Below, piece after piece: positions 20,812 through 32,705 of a stretch of DNA of 64,000 bases (its first letter is position 1; every line of letters starts with the position of its first letter). The stretch is from contig CM019823.1 of the NCBI GenBank assembly GCA_009763385.1, positions 48,811,528-48,875,527 on the forward strand. Direction: 5' to 3'. Below the pieces are notes generated by a model. The model ran no database searches. It was not told the DNA's origin and saw only the letters and a program-made list of their open reading frames with translations. This DNA comes from Coix lacryma-jobi var. lacryma-jobi (taxonomy: Eukaryota; Streptophyta; Magnoliopsida; Poales; Poaceae). A program made the translations under genes and the position numbers.

Positions 20812-21311
20812 TGGTTGCGAGGGTTGTGCACTCTAGCCGGCTGCTTGCCTCTCGAAAGGGGATCACTAGAGACGTCAGGAAGGGTGTCAAGTGTGTTCCT
20901 AAGATGGTTAGGTTTGGGAACCCACACTTGCTTGCGAGGTGGAGCCTTGGGAGGTTCACAAGGATTCCATCCTTGGTGATAGTCTTGGAAGGCTCAGGTG
21001 GGGTGATCTTGGTGAGCTTAGGGATAGCGGATGGCTTCTCACTCGTGTTCACTCCGCTAAACTCACCGATCTTGCCAAAGATACTAGCGCCCTTCCCACC
21101 TGAAGCAAAGCCTACTCTCGAGCAATCAGTTCCCCTCTTGAACTGACTGATCGTCATGCCCAACTGTGGCTCACTGCATGACACCCAACTCAGGATGGAC
21201 CGAAGGTTTGTGTTTTCCTCCTTGGTTTGCATCCTATCATGCCGACAGTTGGCAATCTCAAGCTCCATCCCCACGCATCGCTCACATGGAGCGGACAAGG
21301 TGCTAACTGAG
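20812..21311 (-). pseudogene. Sirevirus A gag, C-terminal piece (copy 2)
   Basis: The minus strand reads APCERCVGMELEIANCRHDR and then LSWVSCSEPQLGMTISQFKR, collinear with Sirevirus B gag at about 31700-31860. A frameshift near 20985 moves the homology (PPKAPPRKQVWVPKPNHLRN type) into another frame. It ends at the 20811 fusion with the Tat Gypsy. Its last five bases (CTGAG on +, 21307-21311) are the target duplication of the solo LTR that separates it from the rest of gag. Confidence 0.8.
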
Positions 21312-22683
21312 TGTTGGGTATTTTAAACGCACACAGAAGAATCCGCAAGCGCACGGATATCGATGTAGCTTTCACCCGAGAGTATTCCAGGGTATCGATT
21401 TCCACGGGGAACGTGAAGTGTACTAATCAAGGGGCAAGATCGTCCAAGAAAAGAATGATAATATGGTTAGAGAGAGATTTAGGGTTTTCTAAGCGGGTCT
21501 ATCTAATTAAAGGCTTACTAAACTTTACTTACTTCGGGACATCAGAACACTAGCCACAGAAAGGGATGAGAAAGGGGCTAGGAAGCTCCGACTATGGTCC
21601 TGAAAACACCAACCCGAACGTGGTGGACTACGTCGGCCGTCAGGGCTGTCAGCACCTAGGGCTACCACAACTATCCGTGGGGCTGGGTGCAAACTTAGGT
21701 AAACCCTAGTCTAGACGCCACGTCTACACTAACGTCTACTACTCTAATTATCTAGAATGATTAGAGCACTCGATACGAGCAGAGATCCAGTAAATGAAAT
21801 AAAGCAAGAACTGTAATTAAATATAATACTCAGAAATAGTAAATGAAGAACCTGGAGATTACTTGAAGATGAACCAGATGCTGCACCAATACAATGTCAA
21901 GGAAGATCCGACAGATCCGGCTCCTCCTCAGCTCTCTCCTTCTCCTCTCTCTAATCCGATCTCTAATTACAACCAGATGAACTAGACAACTAGAACTAGA
22001 ACTAGATCTAATTCTAGATGAACTAGAAGAGATTCATCTAGAGGGACCTCTACTTCTAATTGAAACCCTAGTTTCTGATGTGGAGATGAATAATGAAGAT
22101 GGAGATGCCTGGAGAGGGGGTCTGGGGCTGCTTATATAGCCCGAGGTAGAGTAGGGGGCAAGGTATCACCATGTCATCGATCCGCGTCATGTTTATCGCC
22201 CACCGTTGGATCAAACCGACTTCAAGGATGGTGGAGATGCATCCTAAGAGGCGGTGGAAGAAGGTTCCAGATGGCGGAGGCGAAACGGCCTCCGTGGCCG
22301 ACCGGTCGGTCCCAAGGTGGGACCGATCGGTCTGGCCCAGTGGGCCCACGTGGTGGCCGCCTCGTGGTGTCTTCTGGTGTCTTCTAAATCCTTCTTTTGC
22401 AGATTTCGCTTCGAAATTAATATCTTTTCATCCGGGACTCCGAATATAGTAAATGATATGTCCGTTTCGATCGTCTCGATGAGCTCTTCGCAATGGTGCA
22501 TTCCAATTCATCACTTGAGATGATTTTATATGGTAAAAACATGGATGTCCTACAAAACAAGTGAGAGCACCAAAACTCGTGGAACTTGTTAGTTTCAAAC
22601 CCTACAACTATGCTTTGTGATTCATTTAGTGCCATTTCATGCAATAGTTGATGGTTAATTTTGAGCATTAGTGAGCGTCAACA
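21312..22683 (-). mobile_element. Solo Gypsy LTR, 1372 bp
   Basis: On the minus strand it starts TGTTGACGCTCAC and ends AAATACCCAACA. The target duplication (minus strand CTCAG) is exact on both sides (+ 21307-21311 and 22684-22688). TATA box on minus CTATATAAGC near 22131-22140. The terminal part resembles the LTRs at 4971 and 41870 (CCGTGGAAATCGATACCCTGG and GTGCGCTTGCGG). It interrupts Sirevirus A gag. Solo LTRs arise by recombination between the two LTRs of one element. Confidence 0.88.
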
Positions 22684-23961
22684 CTGAGCTGGCCTTCAAG
22701 GCTTCAGCAAGCTCGGCATTAAATCCTGCCAACTCAGTTCGCAAGCTAGGACAAAGCTTGCACGCACCCAGCAAAGAAGGCCTCGCCTTCACTTCCTCCA
22801 GCTTCTTCTTCAGGGAGGGACATTCTTTGCAATCACCCACCAAGTCTAGCCTACTCTTCAGCTCATCATACACCTCAATCAAAGAGGCATACTTGGTTTG
22901 CAGGGTGGCAAAGTTTGTCATATGAATCGTGCACTCCTCACACTCCTCCTCATCGGTCACCTTCACCTCGGACCTAGCGAACTCAAGCTCCTTAAGCGCC
23001 TCATTCATCTTAGCCTTAAACTCATTGCGCTCTCGGATAGCTCGCTTGAGTTGCTTGTCCTGACTAGGAACTATGTCGACAAGAGAATCGCGCTCACCGG
23101 TAAGACGATCAACAAGAGAAGAGGTTAATACCTCGGAAGCATCGTTGTCGTCGTCGTCGGCGGCGGCGTCGGCGTCGGCGTCCTTTGCCTGGCACTTGTG
23201 GCCCTCTTCGTCCAAGGCCATGATGCAGAAGCCCTTGGAGGAGTGGCCGAAGAAGCAAAGTCCGTTGAAGCATTCTTTAGTCTTGTGCTCGGACCCGTCG
23301 TCGCTGGAGTCGCAGTCGGAGGTCTTCTCGCCGTCGCTGATGGTGGCGAAGAAGGCACGCCGACCGGCGTCGAAAGCCTTCTCCATGTCCTCTCGGCGCT
23401 AGCTACCCTTCTTCTTCTTCCCGGCCTTGTTCTCCGGCTTGCCCTTGCGCCTGGAGTTGCGGTTCTTGCCGGGGAAGCTCTTGTCACGCTTGGGACAGCT
23501 CACGACGAAGTGATCCAAATCTCCACATCCATAGCAGTCCTCACGTGCGCCACCACACCGGCAATTTAGGCGATTGTTGTGAAACCGCGAGAACTGGGTG
23601 ATGATGAGGGCGAGCTCGTCATCGTCCAACGCCTCCACCTGCTCCTCAGTCACTGAAAGCAAAGAAGACAAAGCAAAGAGAGGTGGTGAAGCGTCAGTGG
23701 AAAGAGTCGATCCACCCTTGCCTGAGACCAAAGCTATGGAATGAGAAGATGGGTTCTTCAGCTTGGCCTGAGTCAAGTGATCGATCTCGGTGGACTTGAG
23801 CTTGCTGAATAGCTCGTCCACGGTGACGGTGTCATAAGAAGAAGACTCAATGATAGTCGACACCTTCACCTCCCATACCCTCCGATCCAGGGCATATAGC
23901 AACTTGAGAGCCCTCTCATAATCGTCATAGGGTAGGTTGGCCCGATTGGCACACATCTTGT
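22684..23961 (-). pseudogene. Sirevirus A gag, middle piece (copy 2)
   Basis: Continues the gag that starts at 40040. Visible parts: YDDYERALKLLYALDRRVWE, then a CCHC knuckle CYGCGDLDHFVVSC (about 23500-23540), basic KNRNSRRKGKPENK, an in-frame TAG at 23399-23401, the AFFATISDGE region and a long acidic/coiled-coil tail with repeated C-x2-C pairs (EECEECTIHM, CKECPSL, CKLCPSL). The extended C-terminal gag with coiled coil is typical of Sireviruses. It is cut at 23961 by Sirevirus B and at 22684 by a solo LTR. Confidence 0.85.
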
Positions 23962-24351
23962 TGCGAATACATGGGTGTATGCCGAGTCTCGGTGTGATGA
24001 GTGATTGTCAACGGGTTTGATCGCAGGTTCTTTGGCTTGTGTTGTGCAGGTGTCGAGCCCGGAGACAGTGATCGAGGGCAAGGTGAAGGTCAAGTAGAGA
24101 CGTGCCGTGCCAATGGACCGGGAGCGGTGAAGGGCGGACGTGAGGCTTGGACTGAGGGACCGGTGGCCTGAGGATCAGCTGTGGTGGCTGACAGCCTGGG
24201 ACAGTGACGAGCGGAGGCTTGCAGGGCACGGTGTTGCTCGGGTCGAGGACCTGGGGACACGTGTCGGTGGACGGGGTGCACGGGCGGTGCATCCCCTCTA
24301 CAGCGCCGGTTTGGTGGTTCAGCCAGAGAAAAACCATCGGGTGGACGGTTT

Positions 24352-24617
24352 CCGAGTTTGGGCCACAAAACTCGGGTGCTCGGTTTCCAGGTTTGGGCCA
24401 CAAAACCTGGGCGTGCGGCGGGTTTCCGAGTTTGGGCCACAAAACTCGGGGTGAGGATGGTTTCCAGGTTTGGGCCTCAAAACCTGGGCGCTGGCGGGTT
24501 TCCTGGTTTCGGCCACAAAACCAGGGGACAGACTTGGAGGCTGGTTTCCCGGTTTGGGCCTCAAAACCGGGGGATGGCGTGAAGGCCTGGTTTCTCGGTT
24601 TTGGCCACAAAACCGGG
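24352..24617 (+). repeat. Array of seven covarying 24-bp dyads in Sirevirus B 5' LTR
   Basis: Units at 24352-24375, 24387-24410, 24426-24449, 24464-24487, 24502-24525, 24548-24571 and 24594-24617. Each has an 8-bp arm, an 8-nt centre near GGGCCACA and the complementary arm. Arms: CCGAGTTT, CCAGGTTT, CCGAGTTT, CCAGGTTT, CCTGGTTT, CCCGGTTT and CTCGGTTT. The first six pair perfectly and the last has one G-T. Units are preceded by GGTTT. The array lies 390-655 bp into the LTR, in U3. Confidence 0.93.
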
Positions 24618-25423
24618 GGTGCGGCATCCGGGAAAAGGACGGGCAGAGCGGTGGCGGCACGTGGCGGCAATCGGAAGGTTGCGTCGAGGCAACGCTTCGA
24701 GTTGTGCGGGCGTGGCCGTCGGATCACCACCTACCACGAGTTGGTCCAGAATAACCTTAGGGTTTAGCTGGTTCGCTCTGTAATTAGTTAGGTGTAGAGT
24801 GGGAATTAGGATTAGTTAGAATTAGCATAAGTAGGGGGAGACACCCACCTCCCCATTTATCTCAGTCATTTTGCTCTTTGCACTTAGGGTTTCCTGCTCT
24901 CCCAATCCCCTGCTGTAGCTAGCTGAGATCCGCAGAGAACCTTGCCTCTGTGTACTTGAGATTTTGAGGAAGTGAGGCTGTAACCTCACTGTCGTAGCGT
25001 GTGTTTGCTACACGGTTGCAGATCGATGTGTTCATTCGCGTTTTGGTTCATGTTCTTCGCGTTCTTCGTTTCTCCGTGTTTTTCCCGTCGCACGATCTCC
25101 CTCTCTAGTGCGTCTTTGCGAAATCCGTTTGAATCATTTTGTTCGTTTCATCGAGGAGGTCATTTCGACCAAAGGAATTCATCTAACTCCTCATGAACGA
25201 ATAGATCGGGACGATTTCGTTTTCATGGTGCTTTTTCGGTTCATCCACCTTCCCTTTTGATTTCCCAGAGATTTATTCGATTTGAGCGGATGATTTCTTG
25301 GGGATAGTCTCCTAACTACTCCGTGATCATCCTCTCCAAGTTTGGGAACGTGGGATTTTGATTTGGATCAGATTTGGAGAGATTTGGAGAGAAGGCGACC
25401 AAAATCACCCTCTCTGCAAGGTC

Positions 25424-25685
25424 GCGGACAGTCCGCGGTTTACACCGGCGGACAGTCCGGGCGTCGGGGTCCAGCCGGGTCAGTGGCTGTGTTCTTCGGC
25501 CAGTTTGAGTTTTCATGACCGGCGGACAGTCCGCAACTCAAAGTCGCGGACAGTCCGGGACTTGTCCAGGAGACTTCAACAAGTTTGCTGTTTTCGGTAT
25601 TTTGCCGGCGGACAGTCCAGGGTTTCTTTGCGGACAGTCCGCCCTTGCCTCTCACAGTCCGGGACTGGGGGGCCGGACAGTCCGG
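25424..25685 (+). repeat. GGACAGTCC palindrome array in Sirevirus B 5' LTR
   Basis: Seven GCGGACAGTCCG-like near-palindromes plus one truncated copy, with GGACTTGTCC, between 25424 and 25685. CpG-rich palindromes in LTRs are a known Sirevirus feature. The matching block in the 3' LTR is about 38945-39210, with more mutated copies. Confidence 0.9.
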
Positions 25686-26039
25686 GACCCTGCTGAAGGG
25701 TGCTTTTCAGTGCATTTGCCGTCCCAGCTTTTCCGCTTGGTTTTCGGACTTCTCGTTTGGCCCTAGAGTTAACCAAGAAACATTTCTAAGTATCTTTGCT
25801 ACTTGTTAGCATTGGTATTTGGAGATTTCTCGGCGTAGCCCTCAATCTACGTTCGGGACTCGGTTTTCAAGGGGTAAACTCGAGCCGGAGCTTTTGGTCT
25901 TTGGTTTGCTTGTGCTTGGTGGTGCTCCGCTGTGATCCTAGGGATCATCCACCCTCTTCCAAGGGTCATGAGCATCACGGTTTCGATCGAAGCTTTTGGG
26001 GGTTGATTTTGGGACATTTGGCCAAAGTTTCGAGAGAAA

Positions 26040-29000
26040 TGTAACACTCTAGTGTTAAACAGACTAAAACCTGACATGTCATCATTTCACTTGAGTTGAT
26101 AACCCAATTTTGCATTCACTAAAAACAAGTTTATTCTTTATGCTTGTGCTTAGTGGTAAGGAGTGTTTAAGTTGAAACCCTAGTTTATGTTTTCTTTGTG
26201 GTATATAATGCTTTTATGCTATATAAGGGTATTATGGTAATTTCTAATAAAATAATGAAATCTTTACCAAATCTTGGTATTGTGTCTCAAAGGTGTATTT
26301 GGAACATGTTTCAAGTCACCATTGAGGTATAATTCAAATTTTGGTTGGAATTCATTTAAGTAATGTTATTAATTCAAAAATCCTATTTTATCCCCTTTAA
26401 TAGCAATCAAAATCTAAAAAGAATTTGAGTATGCTTCAAAAAGCAAATTTGCTCTATTTTTGATAAGGATCAACTTTGATGTATAAAGTTTTCCAAGTTT
26501 TCATACTAAATCTAAAGCAATTGTGAAAATACCCTTTTGCCCTATTTGTCCCCTTTTGATTTGCAAACCCTAATTCAAAATCTAAGCATATTCTGCATAT
26601 GCTGCAAAAATAAAAGATGTTCAGTTTTGAATTCTGAGCATTTGATATTTTGGCATATTTTCAACTTATATTCAAAAATTTGAAGTAATTTCAAATAAAC
26701 CGAAAGGGTATAAAGGAGAAGGGGGGATAAGCTTTCTTCCCAGTTCATGGCGGTGGACGGCTGAACCTGGAACCACCGACGCCAGCGCAAAGGCCGTCGA
26801 TTTCTCTCGAATGAGCGCGCAGCTGAGTCCGTGGCGAAGTCAAGCAGCTGTTGGCGCTCTCCTTCGCGTCGTGGCACCTTCTCCTGAGCTCGTCGTCGCC
26901 GTTTTGCCACCTAGGGCACCGACGGACTCCATCCAATCCCAATCCCAAATTCACTGTCTCTGATCATCCTCATCCAATTTGACCACGACTATAACTCCCT
27001 TACCTCCTTGCGCATCTCCAGAGCCCATCCCTTTAACCTATATTGCCTCAGAGAGCTCGAGCTCGCCGTTCTTCTTCCCGCCGGGCAAAAACGCCGCCGA
27101 ACTCGACCTCACCGTGGTCAGCCCAACCGGGCACTCTTCTACTCTCCCTGTCTTGTGTTTCTGCTTTGTCTTGACCCCAGGTTACTGATCGGCTTGGTGG
27201 TTTTCCATTTGATGCTCAGGTCTCGCCGGAACATCGCTTGCCTCGCCGGAGTTCGCCGCTGCGAGCCACTGCTCCGTGGACTTCTTCTCTCCGTCCATCC
27301 TCCGCTCGAACCGGCTACACAGCCAGCATCAGGGTGAGCTACTGGATCTTCCTAGCCCCTCCGTTCTACTGCTACCGGCCTGAGTTCGCCGGAACAGCTC
27401 CGCCACTGTTCGGTTCGCCGCCGTGCGTGGCCAGACCTCGCCGGGGCAGTAGCGTTTAGGGTTAGAGGCTCTATCGGCCGCGGGTGCCCTGCCGGTGATG
27501 ATGCTCGCGTCCGTTAGGTCTCTACTGGCCGGAGTTGGCCGGCGTAAGGCTCGTCGGCGCTCGGTGCGCCGCCGTTCGCTCGGGCCAGGGTCGGGGACCT
27601 CCCGTTTGCGAAGACGATAAATATCAGGGTGTTGGTTGCAAAGTCCATGACTTAGTTAAATAGTGTCATGGACTGCGGGTTAGTTTTGTTTAAGCCGAAG
27701 GGCTTTTCTGCAAAAGTACCAGAGCGCGTGGGCGGGAGCCAGGCTGGGCCTGTCTTCGCGTGCGCTGGGCCGCACCGGACTGGGCCGAAAGCCCAGTTTG
27801 GGCTAGTTTGAGTTTTTTCTTTTTCTAGTGTTATGCACAGTAGCCAAGTTTGTTATTTTTGCTATAATTTTTCTATAGCTCTGTAAATTCTGAAATTTAA
27901 CATGTCTGTGCTAATATAAAAATTATAAAACTTGTGTTTTGAATAATTTTACTTTGACAATTAAATCTGCACTTTAATTAATAAATGCAACTTTGATGAA
28001 TTATGTGATTTTCTGTGTTTCTCCAAAAATCATGAAATTTGACATGTGAGTTTATGTCACTGATATCTATCTTCATGATTAATTTCAGCTCTATTTGAAT
28101 AAGTATGATTTGTGTTTAAATAAAGGGCTAATTAAAATGGTTTATAGAATAAAAAGAAATAGTTAATCACTTTGGATTTGTGTGACTTTTGGAATTGTTT
28201 GACAACCAGGGTAACATTAGCTTGATTTGCTCCCTGGTTATGGATTCCTTTATGCTAATGACCTTTTGTTGCTTGTTAGTTACCTAACCTTGCTTTGCTT
28301 ATTAGAGATAATAAAATTTGCTTAAGTAATAATATGTAGTTTAATAGCTAATTTGGTTTTGTTGATTTGCAACTTTACCGTGATGAAAGATTGTATGAAT
28401 AAATGTCTACAGCTTAGAAAATTTCCATCTTTACCATGATCATGTCATAAGCATCTCATTGATCATGCATATGCACTTCTACGTGTAGATCTCGTTTCGG
28501 AAGGACCGGATCCTCAGTGGGTTTCTCCTGAGTGTGTGGATCCTTCTACTTTTTCAGAATCTCCGGACTTCGCTAATCAACAAGGCAAGCCCCGGACATT
28601 AAACCTATCCTTGTATTTTCATAAAGTTATTTATATCTTTTGAGTTACTATGATGCATTAAGTGAATAGGAGTATGTGAGCCTTATTTGATGCATTACCA
28701 ACCTTGATGATTCCAATACTTAACCTTGATACCCGTTTTATGAAAATGCTTAGTATGCTTAGCCATGCTTTACTACTTCATAATAGTAGGTGCTTTTGAA
28801 AATGGTTGCTATGTTATGGAAGTCATGAATCTTGAGATAACATGATAACGATAGTAACTTACATCAAGAATGGAGTCTTGTTGTAAGGTTACTCAACATA
28901 GGATCTTATCGTTGTTGGCCTGCTGTGATTGAGATCTTTGAGTACAGCCCACATGCGGTGGTAAACCTCGTCTATAGCTATTCCGATACTTGAGAACGGA

Positions 29001-29950
29001 TAACCGCGTACTGGGAGTGGAGAGATGGCGGGAGTAGCGTGTACCCTCGGGGCTATGAGATAGTCAGGTTCGAGGTGTACTGTACTCTCGGGTGACGCTG
29101 GACCCGTTCTTGTATGGGAGGATCTATAGATAGGGTTAACATATGCAAGATTAAGTTCTACATATGTCGTGTGGTACTGAATCCCCAGCTGGGTTTAAAC
29201 GATTCGAATCGCCGTGTTTACTCGGATATGGAGCCTCAATCCACTGACCCGCACCGTAGTAATGAATTGGATCTTTATGAAATGAGAACAAAAGATGTGG
29301 TATGCTTATGGAAATTTGAGAATCTTTGGATAGTTATAAAGTTTAATCTTGAGTTAAAACTTGAAAATAGGCTTACTTTTAGTAAGCTTTTATGCAAAAG
29401 AAATGTTTTGATCTTGCTAAAGCCTTACCTTGAATCCCTATAGCCTTCATACCTGAGTCTTCTCCTCTTTTCTAGACAGTTAAGTCTTGTTGAGTACTTT
29501 TGTACTCAAGGTTTGTTAACCTTTGTTGCAGGTGAGTTCATTGATCATCCTTTTGGTGGTCAATGTTTCTTCACTCTTGTGGAGGAGAGTGATAATGACT
29601 CTGATGTTTGACCTTGGGCAAGTAACAACAATTTATGTGGTATATGTAATATAAAGTTCCGAACCTTTTATGTAATAAGTACTTATGGTTTATAAACTTT
29701 TAAACCTAAGTTTCGATCTATATTATATAATCTTTCCGCTTTACTCTGATTTATCTTATCTATAAAACTGTTGTAATACTGTGATGCTTGACGAGGGAAT
29801 TCCTGAGAAGAATGTAACGTGGATGATTCGGGTTTCCCGAGGACACCCGATAGATCTCTTGAGTCATTTGGAACTCGTGCACGTCAATCAAAAGTCTTTA
29901 AGACAATGATGGGTGCATGTGGGCCACTTAATTCAGGAGGTTCTGCCACA
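26040..29950 (+). mobile_element. Solo LTR of a Tekay-type chromovirus, 3911 bp
   Basis: Starts TGTAACACTCTAGTGTTAA and ends AGGAGGTTCTGCCACA, with target duplication AGAAA at 26035-26039 and 29951-29955. Both termini resemble the Tekay LTR at 45986-50289 read on the minus strand (TGTAACACCCTAGGTGTTAAG ... GGTTCTGTCACA), so this is a relative in +. It lies in the Sirevirus B 5' LTR. It contains only spurious frames (for example 29114-29443). Confidence 0.88.
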
Positions 29951-30016
29951 AGAAATTTGATTGGCTCCCATTCACCCCCCCTCTGGTCGCATTGCTATTG
30001 CATTCTCGGTCCTTCA

Positions 30017-30030
30017 ATTGGTATCGGAGC
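30017..30030 (+). promoter_or_regulatory. Primer-binding site of Sirevirus B
   Basis: ATTGGTATCGGAGC directly follows the LTR end. It is one change from the initiator-tRNA-Met site TGGTATCAGAGC. Confidence 0.85.
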
Positions 30031-30079
30031 GGGTTAAGGATCTTTCACCTTAGCCGGTTCTAGATCCACCGAAGGCGAC

Positions 30080-32691
30080 ATGGATCGCGGCGTGGGCAAA
30101 CCGCCGTTCTTTGATGGGACGAACTATGCGTATTGGAAGATACGCATGTCGGCCTATCTCTAGAGCATGGGCTCTTCTGTTTGGGAGATTTGCAACAAGG
30201 CCGATTACGTTGTTCTGGCTGCTCGTGTCTCTCAGCTTCAGATCAATGAGCACGAGGCCAATAGCCGGGCACGTAACGCCTTGTTCTCCTATTTGAGCAT
30301 GTCCGAGTTTGATCGCGTTTCTCACCTCCCCACGGCTCATGAGATTTGGGCAACCCTCATGTTCTTCCATGAGGGCACCACTCAAGTCAAATCCCATCTC
30401 TATGAGTCGCACAAGCGGGAGTATGAGAACTTTCGACATATGCCTGGCGAGAGCATAGAGAGTTTATTCGCTCGCTTTCAGGTCATTGTCAACAAGATGC
30501 GAGCTAACAAGGAGCTGTTGCCTTTTGACGATCATGAGAGGGCCTTGAAGCTTTTGCATACTCTCGATCGGTCGGTGTGGGACTCAAAGGTCCAGGCGAT
30601 CATCGAATCGTCTAACTATGAGACCCTCACTTGCGACGAGCTCTTTAGTAAGCTCAAGTCTAGTGAGATTGACGCCATGTCGAGGGCTTCTTATGCGAAT
30701 CCTTCTGGCCCGACTATGGCTTTGGTTTCTGGCTCCTCTGCTAACCCCTCTGGTGGCTTTGCACTCTCTTCGCTCTTTTCTGTCACAGAGGACCAGCTGG
30801 AGTCTTTGGGGGATGATGAGTTGGCTTTGCTTGCCAACCGGTTCTCGCGGTTCCACAACAACCGCATGAACCGTCGCCGCGGAGGAGGTCGCTCGGGCTG
30901 TTTCGAGTGCGGCGACCCCGACCACTTCATCGCCAACTGCCCCAAGAAGAACAAGCATTCGGGGAAGGGCGATCACGGGCACAAGTACGACTCCGGCAAG
31001 CGCAAGGAGAAGCACGTCCCCCCAAGGCGCGAGAAGAGGGGCGGCTTCGACAAGGAGTACATCAAGAAGAAGTATTTGGAGAAGGCCCAGGCTGAGCAGC
31101 GTGCTTTCTTCGCCACGCTCAGTGACGTCGACGGCTCAGATGATGACTCCGCTTGCTCAAGCGACGACGAGTCCGAGAAGATGAAGAAGATCGAGGACAA
31201 GCTGAATGGCCTCTGGTTCTTCGCCGACAACGAGGGCTTCTGCACCATGGCCCTCGGCAAGGAGGTCGACACCCAGCTGGAGGACACTCCTCGGAACGAC
31301 GACAACGACGACGACACCTCCCAGGTATCTATGACCCACGACGAACTCTTTGCGGAGAATGAGAAGCTTACTGCCGCCTTGCTTAGTCAAGATAAGCTGC
31401 TAGAGAGCGCAAGGAGTTTAGGCAGAAGTGGGAGGACACGGTGAAGGAGTTGGAGTTTGCTAAATCCACCGTGGTCATGTCGGAGGAGGTTGAGTGCGAG
31501 TCGTGCACCAAGCACATGACTGACCTTCTCACCTTGAGAGGTAAGTATGCTGCTTTGGTTGGAGAGGTGGACGAGCTCCGGGCTAGGCCCCAGTTGTTGG
31601 GTGCGTGCAAGACTTGTCCTATCTTGCAAACCGAGCTGGCAGAGAAGAATGCCAAAATTGAGTCTTTAGAGAAGGCCAGCTCGGGTAGCACTTGTGTCAC
31701 TAGGTGTGCTTTGTGTGAGGGTTTGGAGATGGAGATTGCCAATGTGAAGCATGGCAAGATGCAAACCGAGGAGAAAAACACATACCTTCGGACCATCTTG
31801 TCATGGGTCTCTTGTAGTGAGCCGCAGCTTGGGATGATGATCTCCCAATTCAAGCGAGCTGCTGGAGGTCCTAGTGTAGGTTTTGCTCCGGGTGTTGATC
31901 TTTCTGCTTTTGGGAAGATTGGAGAGTCGAGTGGTCTGAACCCATGTGAGAAGCCCAACTCCACCACTACTCCCAAACTTACCGAGCTTCCACCCAAAGA
32001 GCCTCTCAAGCCTAACACCAAGGATGAGGTGTTTGAGGAACCCTCGAGAGCTCCACCCAAAAACCAGCAATGGGATCCCAAACCAAACCACCTCAAGAAC
32101 AAACTGGACACAATGCCACCTATCCAGGAGGAGCTTATGCCACAGAAGGGCAAAGTGATCCAAACCCACAACCATGAGTACCAACAACCCCCTTTGGGTG
32201 CGGTGAGGTACCATTGTGAGTACTGTGGGAGAGATGGTCACTTGGGTGAGTTTTGCTATCGGCGCAAGAGAGAGGAGCGCCGTGCCAGGGTGATGGACAA
32301 TCCGGACATGTACCATCCTTTCCATGATGTGCATGTGCCGAATGTCCAGAGGAGAGCTCCGAGGAGAGCTGCTAGGCCTAGAGGTGCAGCACCTCAAGGT
32401 CCTAGGTGTCAGGGAGGAGGTGCCCGACGGGGTCCTGACTTTGCAGGATACGGACCCTGTGGTGGAGGCTTTGTTGAGCGTTTTCTCCCACTGCGTTTTG
32501 AGTATCGCGATGGACGCTCTTTCCTTAGCGGACCACGTTTTCCTGTGCGTGGTGATCGCTACCCCCGTAGACAGGCTAGGAATGGTTTTTACACTGACCG
32601 TTCTTTTGAGCAGTTGGCCCAACACTGGTATTCTCCTTACTTCACTAACCCCAGTGTTGGACCGTATGCTCACCCTATGTCTTTTTATTGA
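30080..32691 (+). pseudogene. Sirevirus B gag with extended C terminus, disrupted
   Basis: ATG at 30080 opens MDRGVGKPPFFDGTNYAYWK. A TAG at 30161-30163 breaks the frame after AYL. The same frame then reads the Copia gag domain, a CCHC knuckle CFECGDPDHFIANC (about 30898-30940), a basic stretch, an acidic Asp/Ser-rich region and coiled coil. Near 31405-31440 a one-base shift moves the frame; it continues as KELEFAKSTVVMSEEVECES with C-x2-C pairs and a second zinc-finger-like CEYCGRDGHLGEFC (about 32212-32255), then an Arg-rich end to the stop at 32691. The second finger and long coiled tail are typical of Sireviruses. Confidence 0.85.
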
Positions 32692-32705
32692 TGTAGGTAA
32701 GACGG

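Larger units (their letters stand above)
23962..30016 (+). repeat. Sirevirus B 5' LTR (split by solo LTR)
   Basis: LTR sequence is 23962-26039 plus 29956-30016 (2139 bp in total). It starts TGCGAATACATGGG and ends CTCGGTCCTTCA. Contains the dyad array (24352-24617) and the GGACAGTCC array (25424-25685). Several short frames inside are repeat artefacts. Confidence 0.93.

Noticed and set aside
22655..24730. Frames with repeated FRVWATK/GFVAQTRKP-like peptides in the Sirevirus LTRs
   Set aside because: These are translations of the dyad array, on both strands; the array is DNA structure, not a repeat protein.
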